Below, in pieces: positions 15,963-22,103 of a stretch of DNA of 44,925 nt. Where the stretch lies: assembly GCA_900544535.1 (NCBI GenBank), contig UQVH01000022.1:1-44925 (forward strand). The letters run 5' to 3'. The notes under the pieces are model-generated. The model did not search any database, had not been told where the DNA came from, and saw nothing but the letters and a program-made list of their open reading frames with translations. A program made the position numbers and the translations under genes. The DNA comes from an uncultured Bacteroidales bacterium. Lineage in GTDB: Bacteria > Bacteroidota > Bacteroidia > Bacteroidales > Muribaculaceae. Within the stretch, counting starts at the first letter, position 1, and every line of letters starts with the position of its first letter.

Positions 15963-16343
15963 ATGGCAGTAAGAATTGTGGGAGTTGACCTCCCCCAGAA
16001 CAAAAGAGGTGAAATCGCCCTGACCTATATTTTTGGTATCGGCCGTAGCGCAGCCAAGTCAATCCTTGACAAGGCCGGCGTTGACGTGAATATCAAGGTT
16101 AAGGACTGGACCGACGATCAGGCAGCCAAGGTTCGTGAAGTAATCGGCTCCGACTACAAGGTTGAAGGTGATCTCCGCAGCGAAATTCAGCTCAACATCA
16201 AACGTCTTATGGACATCGGTTGCTATCGTGGCATCCGTCATCGTAACGGTCTCCCCGTGCGTGGTCAGAGCACCAAGAACAACGCCCGTACACGCAAGGG
16301 TCGTAAGAAAACTGTTGCAAACAAGAAAAAAGCTACTAAATAA
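15963..16343 (+). CDS. rpsM: 30S ribosomal protein S13 (uS13)
   Basis: S13 lies at the top of the 30S head and contacts P-site tRNA and the L5 bridge. The 126 residues start MAVRIVGVDLPQNKRGEIAL, include the IFGIGRSAAKSILDKAGVD helix-turn-helix-like part and the CYRGIRHRNGLPVRGQ motif, and end in a basic lysine-rich tail. It leads the alpha cluster 164 bp after rpmJ and just behind its own promoter. rpsK follows by 9 bp. Confidence 0.98.
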   Translation: MAVRIVGVDLPQNKRGEIALTYIFGIGRSAAKSILDKAGVDVNIKVKDWTDDQAAKVREVIGSDYKVEGDLRSEIQLNIKRLMDIGCYRGIRHRNGLPVRGQSTKNNARTRKGRKKTVANKKKATK

Positions 16344-16352
16344 TAAACAAAC

Positions 16353-16742
16353 ATGGCAAAAAAGACAGTCGCAGCAAAGAAAAGAAACGTTAAGGTTGAC
16401 GCCGCCGGTCAGCTTCACGTTCACTCGTCTTTCAACAACATCATTGTGTGCTTAGCCAACTCTGAAGGTCAGGTTATCTCTTGGTCATCTGCTGGCAAGA
16501 TGGGTTTCCGTGGCTCAAAAAAGAACACTCCCTATGCAGCTCAGATGGCCGCTCAGGATTGTGCGAAAGTTGCCTACGATCTCGGTCTCCGCAAAGTGAA
16601 AGCTTATGTGAAAGGGCCCGGTAACGGTCGTGAATCAGCAATCCGCACCGTCCATGGCGCCGGTATCGAAGTTACAGAAATCGTTGATGTAACTCCGCTT
16701 CCCCACAACGGTTGCCGCCCTCCCAAGCGTCGTCGCGTATAA
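16353..16742 (+). CDS. rpsK: 30S ribosomal protein S11 (uS11)
   Basis: S11 forms part of the platform near the mRNA exit. The 129-residue product includes HVHSSFNNIIVCLANSEGQV and MGFRGSKKNTPYAAQ, and ends in PLPHNGCRPPKRRRV. The Asn-Gly in that end is the conserved site of isoaspartate formation known in E. coli S11. It is 9 bp after rpsM and is followed by the longest gap in the cluster, 353 bp. Confidence 0.98.
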   Translation: MAKKTVAAKKRNVKVDAAGQLHVHSSFNNIIVCLANSEGQVISWSSAGKMGFRGSKKNTPYAAQMAAQDCAKVAYDLGLRKVKAYVKGPGNGRESAIRTVHGAGIEVTEIVDVTPLPHNGCRPPKRRRV

Positions 16743-17095
16743 TAATTACCGCATCAGACCTCGCTACCCTGAGGAACGTACCTGTGGGCTCAGCTCTCAC
16801 TTTCAAAACAAAAACATGAGCCCACAAGACTGTTTAATCAGGACACAAGGTAAATTTTGATTATTCAATTTTTTCCAACTCCCCCGGTCTCCGGTAAAGA
16901 TACGCGGTCATGACTTATCAGGAATGGCTCTAAGACTGAGGCAGATTGCCGATGACTCTTCAGTGAAATAGACCACATTTTATTATTCACCTCTCTGTGG
17001 TCGCGGCTGTCACCCGGAATTCATCCCCGCTGCCCGTCAGTCGCAGATACAACACCGGAAACAGATCAGGGAAACAACTTCAAACAAAAACAAAA
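16743..17095 (+). promoter_or_regulatory. Structured gap before rpsD; candidate S4 autoregulatory leader
   Basis: No gene is supported in these 353 bases. A perfect 10-bp stem joins TGTGGGCTCA at 16783-16792 to TGAGCCCACA at 16817-16826 across a 24-nt loop. A second perfect stem joins GACCACA 16971-16977 to TGTGGTC 16996-17002 across 18 nt. Neither is followed by a T-run, and there is no exact TAnnTTTG. From memory, candidate S4 leader RNAs have been described computationally in Bacteroidia; the position directly before rpsD agrees with that, but I have not matched the consensus. It could instead be a processing or attenuation site. Confidence 0.6.
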
Positions 17096-17701
17096 ATGGC
17101 AAGATACACAGGTCCCCGCACCAAAATCGCCCGCAAGTTTGGCGAACCCATCTTCGGTGAAGATAAAGTCCTCGCCAAGAAAAATTATCCCCCGGGCCAG
17201 CACGGACTCAACAAGAGAAGAAAAACTTCCGAGTACGGCGTACAGCTCCGCGAGAAGCAGAAAGCCAAATATACCTACGGCGTTCTTGAAAAGCAGTTCC
17301 ACAACCTCTTCGACAAGGCATCGCGCGCCAAAGGTATCACCGGTGAGATCCTTCTCCAGCTTCTCGAAGGCCGTCTCGACAACGTAGTTTATCGTCTCGG
17401 CATTGCTCCCACCCGTGCAGCAGCCCGTCAGCTTGTACTTCACCGTCACATCGTAGTCAACGGCAAAGTTGTCAACATCGCATCTTATGCAGTAAAGCCC
17501 GGCGACGTTATCGGTGTCCGTGAAAAGTCAAAGTCTCTCGAAGTAATTTCCGACGCACTCGCCGGATTCAACCACAGCAAATATCCTTGGCTCGAATGGG
17601 ATGAGAACATCAAGGCCGGTAAATTCCTCCATGTTCCCGCCCGCGAAGACATCCCTGAGAACATCAAAGAGCAGCTTATCGTCGAGTTGTATTCTAAATA
17701 A
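17096..17701 (+). CDS. rpsD: 30S ribosomal protein S4 (uS4)
   Basis: S4 starts assembly of the 30S body and guards decoding fidelity together with S5. The product of 201 residues begins MARYTGPRTKIARKFGEPIF. This ATG was preferred to an in-frame codon 33 codons upstream because all S4 proteins begin at this motif and the upstream part is the structured leader. The S4 RNA-binding domain RLDNVVYRLGIAPTRAAARQ is present. The N-terminal zinc cysteines are absent (C-minus type). In E. coli S4 represses the alpha operon. Confidence 0.97.
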   Translation: MARYTGPRTKIARKFGEPIFGEDKVLAKKNYPPGQHGLNKRRKTSEYGVQLREKQKAKYTYGVLEKQFHNLFDKASRAKGITGEILLQLLEGRLDNVVYRLGIAPTRAAARQLVLHRHIVVNGKVVNIASYAVKPGDVIGVREKSKSLEVISDALAGFNHSKYPWLEWDENIKAGKFLHVPAREDIPENIKEQLIVELYSK

Positions 17702-17718
17702 TAATTAAATCAAGATCC

Positions 17719-18711
17719 ATGGCTATTTTAGCATTCCAGAAACCCGACAAAGTCCTCATGTTGGAAGCCGATAATCACTTCGGTAAATTTGAGTTTAAGC
17801 CATTGGAACCGGGATATGGTATAACCATTGGCAACGCCCTGCGTCGCATACTTCTCTCCTCCCTCGAAGGTTTTGCCATCTCGTCGATCCGCATCGACGG
17901 AGTGAAACACGAGTTTGACACTATACCCGGCGTCAAGGAAGATGTCACAAACATCATTCTTAACCTCAAGAAAGTAAACCTTAAGCAAAAGGTTGAAGAT
18001 ACCGACTTCGAAAAAGCCTCCATCACTGTGTCAGGTCAGGAAGAGTTCACAGCCGGTGACATTGGCAAAGTCCTTTCAGGATTTGAAGTCCTGAACCCTG
18101 ATCTTGTCATCTGTCATTTGGATCCGAGCGCCAGCTTCACTATCGACCTCACAATCAACAAAGGTCGCGGTTGGGTTCCCGCCGAGGAAAACCGCAATGC
18201 AAACGACGCTATTGATGTCCTCGCGATCGACTCGATCTACACCCCGATTCAGAATGTGAAATACACAGTGGAGAACTTCCGCGTTGATCAAAAGACCGAC
18301 TACGACAAGCTCACACTTGAAATCACCACCGACGGGTCAATTCTTCCCAAAGACGCACTCAAGGAAGCTGCAAAAATCCTCATCTACCACTTCATGCTCT
18401 TCTCCGATGAAAAGATCACTCTTGAAACGGACGAAACTGACGGTGAAGAGGAATTTGATGAAGAAGTGCTCCACATGCGCCAGCTCCTCAAGAGCAAGCT
18501 TGTGGATATGGACCTCTCGGTTCGCGCTCTCAATTGCCTCAAGAGCGCCGAGGTTGAAACCCTTGGTGAACTCGTGGTCTTCAACAAGACCGACCTCCTG
18601 AAATTCCGCAACTTCGGCAAGAAGTCGCTCACCGAACTCGATGAACTCCTTGCCAACCTCAATCTCTCTTTCGGAATGGATATTTCCAAATATAAACTTG
18701 ATAAAGAGTAA
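17719..18711 (+). CDS. rpoA: DNA-directed RNA polymerase subunit alpha
   Basis: Alpha dimerises to start RNA polymerase assembly and its C-terminal domain contacts UP elements and activators. The 330-residue protein has the N-terminal assembly domain with EPGYGITIGNALRRILLSSL near residues 31-50, an acidic linker DETDGEEEFDEE, and the helix-hairpin-helix C-terminal domain LSVRALNCLKSAEVETLGEL near 265-285. The gene is 17 bp after rpsD and 8 bp before rplQ, in the normal order. Confidence 0.98.
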   Translation: MAILAFQKPDKVLMLEADNHFGKFEFKPLEPGYGITIGNALRRILLSSLEGFAISSIRIDGVKHEFDTIPGVKEDVTNIILNLKKVNLKQKVEDTDFEKASITVSGQEEFTAGDIGKVLSGFEVLNPDLVICHLDPSASFTIDLTINKGRGWVPAEENRNANDAIDVLAIDSIYTPIQNVKYTVENFRVDQKTDYDKLTLEITTDGSILPKDALKEAAKILIYHFMLFSDEKITLETDETDGEEEFDEEVLHMRQLLKSKLVDMDLSVRALNCLKSAEVETLGELVVFNKTDLLKFRNFGKKSLTELDELLANLNLSFGMDISKYKLDKE

Positions 18712-18719
18712 TTATAACG

Positions 18720-19223
18720 ATGAGACACAATAAAAAATTCAATCACCTCAGTCGCAAGAAGGCTCATCGCGACGCTCTGCTCGCCAACATGACGATCTCG
18801 CTGATCATGCACAAGCGCATCTTCACAACACTCGCCAAGGCTAAAGCTCTCCGCGTTTATGCCGAGCCTCTGATCAACCGCGCTAAGGAAGACAGCACTC
18901 CCAACCGCCGTCTGGTTTTCGCTCATCTCCAGAACAAGGAGGCCGTGACTGAACTCTTCCGCGAAATCGCTCAGAAGATCGCTAACCGCCCCGGTGGTTA
19001 CACCCGTATCCTCAAGACAGGCAACCGTCTCGGTGACAACGCCCAGACCTGCTTCATCGAACTCGTTGACTACAACGAAAACATGCTTAAGGACAACGGC
19101 GCCAAGAAGCAGACCCGTACCCGCCGTTCACGTCGCGGTGCAAAGAGCGCAGCTCCTGCTGCCGAGGCTCCCGCAGCCGCCCAGGCAGAAGCTCCTGCAA
19201 CTGAAGCTCCCGCAGCTGAATAA
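18720..19223 (+). CDS. rplQ: 50S ribosomal protein L17 (bL17) with long C-terminal tail
   Basis: L17 binds near the exit tunnel on the large subunit. The first 120 residues are canonical: MRHNKKFNHLSRKKAHRDALL, and PGGYTRILKTGNRLGDNA near 91-108. They are followed by a basic patch TRTRRSRRGAK and a low-complexity tail of Ala, Pro and Glu, making 167 residues against 127 in E. coli. Such tails are common in Bacteroidetes. It is the last gene of the cluster, with a strong terminator 29 bp past the stop. Confidence 0.97.
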   Translation: MRHNKKFNHLSRKKAHRDALLANMTISLIMHKRIFTTLAKAKALRVYAEPLINRAKEDSTPNRRLVFAHLQNKEAVTELFREIAQKIANRPGGYTRILKTGNRLGDNAQTCFIELVDYNENMLKDNGAKKQTRTRRSRRGAKSAAPAAEAPAAAQAEAPATEAPAAE

Positions 19224-19251
19224 GTCAATTCTGACAACGAGATTCATTCAT

Positions 19252-19300
19252 AAAAATTTCACCGTTTACCCTTCCGCAGGGTGTACGGTGAAATTTTTTT
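19252..19300 (+). terminator. Intrinsic terminator of the ribosomal operon
   Basis: AAAAATTTCACCGT at 19252-19265 pairs with ACGGTGAAATTTTT at 19285-19298, and inside it ACCCT 19268-19272 pairs with AGGGT 19278-19282 around a 5-nt loop. A run of T ends at 19300. The A-run on the 5' side makes it potentially bidirectional. Confidence 0.9.
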
Positions 19301-19385
19301 ATTATATTTACCGCAGTTTCCCTGCAAAATTTGCGACTGAAAAAAATTTCAGTACCAATATGCGAATCTAAGACGTTCAAAAACT

Positions 19386-19706
19386 ATGGCTGATTTCACA
19401 TCCGGCGAACGAAGGGGCCTCATAGGACTCCTCTCGGTCATTGCGTTACTTGTGCTCTTCCTCGGAGCACGCGAGCTTTGGTGGCGCTCCGTCGGATGTG
19501 GCGATTCCGATCCGGCAGCCGTTGTTACCGCAGAAACCACAGTTGTGGAGACTGATTCGCTCTGTATAGGCGCCTTGAGAAGCACCGACAGTATCGGAAG
19601 AAAGGGAGGAGGCACGACCGGGAAGGGCAGATCCAAAAACAAGGCTCCACGCAACAATGCTCCGTTGCCTGCTCCGCGCCGCCCCTTGGACCAGCCGGTA
19701 AACTGA
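19386..19706 (+). CDS. Small membrane-anchored protein of unknown function
   Basis: I do not recognise this 106-residue protein. It has a short charged N terminus (MADFTSGERRG), one membrane span at about 11-29 rich in Leu, Ile and Val, then WW and a periplasmic-side region with two Cys (38 and near 60). The C terminus is disordered, rich in Gly, Lys, Arg and Pro. The ERRG-plus-span start resembles the N terminus of Bacteroidetes ComEA-like helix-hairpin-helix proteins, but that domain is missing. It stands alone between two terminators. A small hairpin CTGAAA 19337-19342/TTTCAG 19347-19352 precedes it. Coding is likely but not certain. Confidence 0.6.
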   Translation: MADFTSGERRGLIGLLSVIALLVLFLGARELWWRSVGCGDSDPAAVVTAETTVVETDSLCIGALRSTDSIGRKGGGTTGKGRSKNKAPRNNAPLPAPRRPLDQPVN

Positions 19707-19739
19707 TACACTGATCCACCTTTATGCTGATTGAAATAA

Positions 19740-19777
19740 AACGCCCGTCAGGCCATCAAACATGCCTGACGGGCGTT
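19740..19777 (-). terminator. Intrinsic terminator of the sugar transporter gene
   Basis: AACGCCCGTCAGGC at 19740-19753 and GCCTGACGGGCGTT at 19764-19777 form a perfect 14-bp stem with a 10-nt loop. On the minus strand the stem is followed by TTTATTTC, so it fits best as the end of the minus-strand transporter. On the plus strand the tail is poor in T, but the hairpin could still serve the small protein gene that ends at 19706. Confidence 0.8.
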
Positions 19778-19835
19778 AATGCTACTTTGCTGTTCGCGGA
19801 CACTCAGAGCGCCGGAATGCAGAAATTATGGTTTG

Positions 19836-21194
19836 TCAGAGATCGCGGGGATCTGGTTCTTCGTCGACAGGGATGTCTGTGTTGACATTCTTGGAGCCGA
19901 TTAGGCCGTAGAAGAGCAGATAGGCAAGCATTGCGATCACGAGCCAGTAGGATGCCATGTAGCTCACATTGGTGGCGATTGCGTTCTGGATGAGAGGCAT
20001 GATGCCGCCCCCGACAACCATCATCATGAAGATTCCGGAAGCCTGTGCGGTATATTTGCCGAGGCCTTCGACTGCAAGGTTGAAGATACCGCCCCACATT
20101 ACTGAGGTGCACAGGCCGCAAAGTACAAGGAGGAGTGCTTTGGTCGGAACGAGGGCCATTGAGAAACCTTCGGCGGCGCTGTAAGCAGGCATTGAGACGC
20201 GGATTGAACTCGGCATGAAGATCGCGATGGCGATAAGAATGATTGCGGTGGCCGATACGACAGTCAGCTGTGTGCGGCTTGAAACCTTGCCTGAAATCAC
20301 ACTTGAAACCAGACGCCCGACGAGCATGAGCAGCCAGTAGATAGCGGCAACACCTCCTGCGACGGCTGTCGCATTTTCAGTGATGCCGGATACGGCGCTG
20401 TCGCTCAGATAGAAGATAAGCACACCGGGAATACCGATTTCAATACCGACATAGAAGAAGATGCCGATTACACCGAGAGTGGTGTGGCGGAAGCTCCAGG
20501 GGCTGTATTTCGATTTAGGAGTTACAGCTTTTTTATCGCCGTGTTTCAGATGCGGTTCGGGAATGGATACGCAGCTGATGATGATGAATGCGGCGACAAA
20601 GACGCCCATGGCGATGAATAGCAGCGGAGCGACATCGCCCATCGAGGTGGTCGGTTTAACCTGGCCGATCAGCATACCGACGAAGAGCGGGGTCAGTGTG
20701 CCGGCAAGAGAGTTGAATGAACCGCCTATCTGCACGAGCTGATTGCCGTGGTTGCCGCCGCCGCCGAGCTGGTTGAGCATGGGGTTCACGACAGTGTTGA
20801 GCATACAAACGCAGAAGCCGCAGATGAAAGCGCCTAAGAGATAGATGATGAAATTCAGCGTCACAGCCTGTCCGCTTACGGTAAACACGCTGGTTTCAGT
20901 GCCGACGATGCCTGAGAGCCATTGTAAGACAAGACCTACGAGGCCGACGACCATGGCATAGAGCGAAGTCTTTTTGTAGCCGATTTTGGTCAGCAGGTTT
21001 CCGGCGGGAATACCCATGAAGAGGTATGCGAGGAAGTTCATCATGTTGCCGAGCATACCGGACCAGTCATAATTATTCTTCCAGATTGTGCCTAAAGGCG
21101 CGGCAAGGTTGGTTACGAACGAAATCATGGCGAACAGGAAAAACATCGCCACGATGGCTACTATCCGCCCGTTGTTCTTTGCAGTAGTTTCCAT
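19836..21194 (-). CDS. MFS sugar transporter, FHS (FucP/GluP-like) family
   Basis: The 452-residue protein is a 12-span major facilitator. The start FFLFAMISFVTNLAAPLGTI and the loop MGIPAGNLLTKIGYKKTS resemble the fucose-galactose-glucose:proton symporter family common in Bacteroidetes. There is no signal peptide beyond the first span. The central loop near 225-245 is basic (HLKHGDKKAVTPKSKY). The substrate cannot be read from sequence; a monosaccharide taken up with protons is the family expectation. It is a single-gene unit with its own promoter at 21330-21337 and a terminator at 19740-19777. A stretch of about 130 bases before its start contains a repeated 11-mer that may be an operator. 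Confidence 0.88.
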   Translation of the reverse strand: METTAKNNGRIVAIVAMFFLFAMISFVTNLAAPLGTIWKNNYDWSGMLGNMMNFLAYLFMGIPAGNLLTKIGYKKTSLYAMVVGLVGLVLQWLSGIVGTETSVFTVSGQAVTLNFIIYLLGAFICGFCVCMLNTVVNPMLNQLGGGGNHGNQLVQIGGSFNSLAGTLTPLFVGMLIGQVKPTTSMGDVAPLLFIAMGVFVAAFIIISCVSIPEPHLKHGDKKAVTPKSKYSPWSFRHTTLGVIGIFFYVGIEIGIPGVLIFYLSDSAVSGITENATAVAGGVAAIYWLLMLVGRLVSSVISGKVSSRTQLTVVSATAIILIAIAIFMPSSIRVSMPAYSAAEGFSMALVPTKALLLVLCGLCTSVMWGGIFNLAVEGLGKYTAQASGIFMMMVVGGGIMPLIQNAIATNVSYMASYWLVIAMLAYLLFYGLIGSKNVNTDIPVDEEPDPRDL

Positions 21195-21246
21195 TTTTGA
21201 TTTTGGTAAGAAAATTTATGTGATAAAAATAGTTGATTATACGTCG

Positions 21247-21278
21247 AGATCCTTAGAAATTATGTTTAGATCCTTAGA
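21247..21278 (-). repeat. Direct repeat in the leader of the transporter gene
   Basis: The 11-mer AGATCCTTAGA occurs at 21247-21257 and again at 21268-21278 (plus-strand reading), start to start 21 bp, which is two helical turns. It lies between the predicted promoter and the start codon of the minus-strand sugar transporter. A regulator binding site is possible; no other copy was noticed nearby beyond a partial AGATCC at 21304. Confidence 0.5.
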
Positions 21279-21329
21279 GGTTGTATTGTTGGAAAGTGGT
21301 TGCAGATCCATCAATGCTTCATTGTTCAG

Positions 21330-21337
21330 CAAAGATA
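21330..21337 (-). promoter_or_regulatory. Promoter -7 element for the sugar transporter
   Basis: CAAAGATA on the plus strand reads TATCTTTG on the minus strand, a perfect TAnnTTTG. The -33 region (near 21358) is AT-rich without a clean TTTG. The transcript would start near 21325 and have a leader of about 130 nt. Confidence 0.55.
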
Positions 21338-21560
21338 GACAATCTTTTTTAATAAATTTATCATATTTATGATAATTATGGATTCTGAAATTTATTTCAT
21401 GGATTTTTATTGCAAAATGATGAATCCGGACCGGGCTTATTGTATATTTGACAATCTCATTTGCACTTTTATTCTTCTGGCGCGGGGACAGTATCGGACG
21501 TTTTCTGCCTTCCTCCCGGAGGTGAACGCGGAATGTATTTAGCAAAAAATATGACGGATT

Positions 21561-21593
21561 TTTGGGATAATTCGCAAACAATGCCTATATTTG
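21561..21593 (+). promoter_or_regulatory. Promoter of the intergenic RNA unit
   Basis: TTTG at 21561-21564 and TATATTTG at 21586-21593 are both exact matches to the Bacteroidetes consensus with 21 bp between them. The next convincing gene starts 500 bp on, and a terminator intervenes, so the promoter seems to serve a noncoding transcript. Confidence 0.75.
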
Positions 21594-21597
21594 TATT

Positions 21598-22008
21598 GCA
21601 ATTCTTCTGATTTTAATAACGCTGTTTCCGTGCCTTTCAGGAAATATATGGCACTTAATGAATGAGACAGCTTTGATATTAAGTGAGATACGGGGTTAGT
21701 GAACTCCCCGGTTTATAACATAAAAACATATAAGACTGATATTTTGTATAATCAGATTTTCAAATTACGAAACGCAGAAGATGCCCTGTGGCCTCAATTG
21801 TGGCCGTGTGGCATTACGACTCATAAATCCGAAGCCGCTCCCAGTGCAATAAGTGCCTCCGGACTTATTGTCATGTACCCTTACGGTGCATCGGCTGCGG
21901 ATTGCCCGCATAGATAGTAATCCTCTTTGTGAAAAGCGGGTGCATCTATTTTATTTGTTACTATTGTGTGTCGAATTCCTTGTCATTTATGGCAGGGAAT
22001 TCGTTTTT
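21598..22008 (+). ncRNA. Candidate structured noncoding RNA of about 410 nt, with a 6S-like rod
   Basis: The unit is bounded by an exact promoter (21561-21593) and a strong terminator (21972-22008). Hairpins in the first part are GTGCC 21630-21634/GGCAC 21650-21654, CTTAAT 21654-21659/ATTAAG 21678-21683, CGGGG 21691-21695/CCCCG 21706-21710, and CTGAT 21736-21740/ATCAG 21751-21755. The second part folds into a rod: AGATGCCC 21779-21786 with GGG 21938-21940 and CATCT 21943-21947; ATTAC 21813-21817 with GTAAT 21917-21921; AATCCGAAGCCG 21826-21837 with CGGCTGCGGATT 21892-21903 (one mismatch); and CAATAAGT 21847-21854 with ACTTATTG 21863-21870. A rod with a central bubble recalls 6S RNA, but no consensus was matched. 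It is not tmRNA, RNase P or SRP RNA by their conserved motifs. Small open frames inside (21699-21917) have no coding look. Confidence 0.55.
21972..22008 (+). terminator. Strong terminator of the intergenic RNA unit
   Basis: CGAATTCCTTGTCA at 21972-21985 pairs with TGGCAGGGAATTCG at 21990-22003 (12 Watson-Crick and 2 G-T pairs) around the loop TTTA, followed by TTTTT at 22004-22008. The tkt promoter begins right behind it, so the two units are insulated. Confidence 0.88.
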
Positions 22009-22014
22009 AATTTG

Positions 22015-22022
22015 TAAATTTG
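22015..22022 (+). promoter_or_regulatory. Promoter -7 element for tkt
   Basis: TAAATTTG at 22015-22022 is a perfect TAnnTTTG. The -33 region falls inside the preceding terminator stem and has only TTTA at 21986-21989, with long spacing. The leader to the tkt ATG would be about 75 nt. Confidence 0.55.
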
Positions 22023-22103
22023 CATCTCCTCATAGGTCTTATACCTGTGGAAAGGATGTCAATATCTTATCGGTTGAAATTAATTTATACTTAATAATAC
22101 CCC

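Noticed and set aside
16851..16860. Promoter before rpsD (TAAATTTTG)
   Set aside because: One base too long between TA and TTTG, and the TTTA upstream is at the wrong distance.
16997..17095. N-terminal extension of S4 by 33 codons
   Set aside because: S4 proteins start at MARYTGP; the extra part overlaps a perfect hairpin and the S4 leader region.
21699..21917. 72-codon frame inside the intergenic RNA
   Set aside because: No recognisable sequence, and the bases are accounted for by stems of the candidate RNA.
21598..22008. tmRNA, RNase P RNA or SRP RNA
   Set aside because: No tRNA-like T arm or CCA end, no RNase P conserved core, no SRP GNAR tetraloop domain could be seen.
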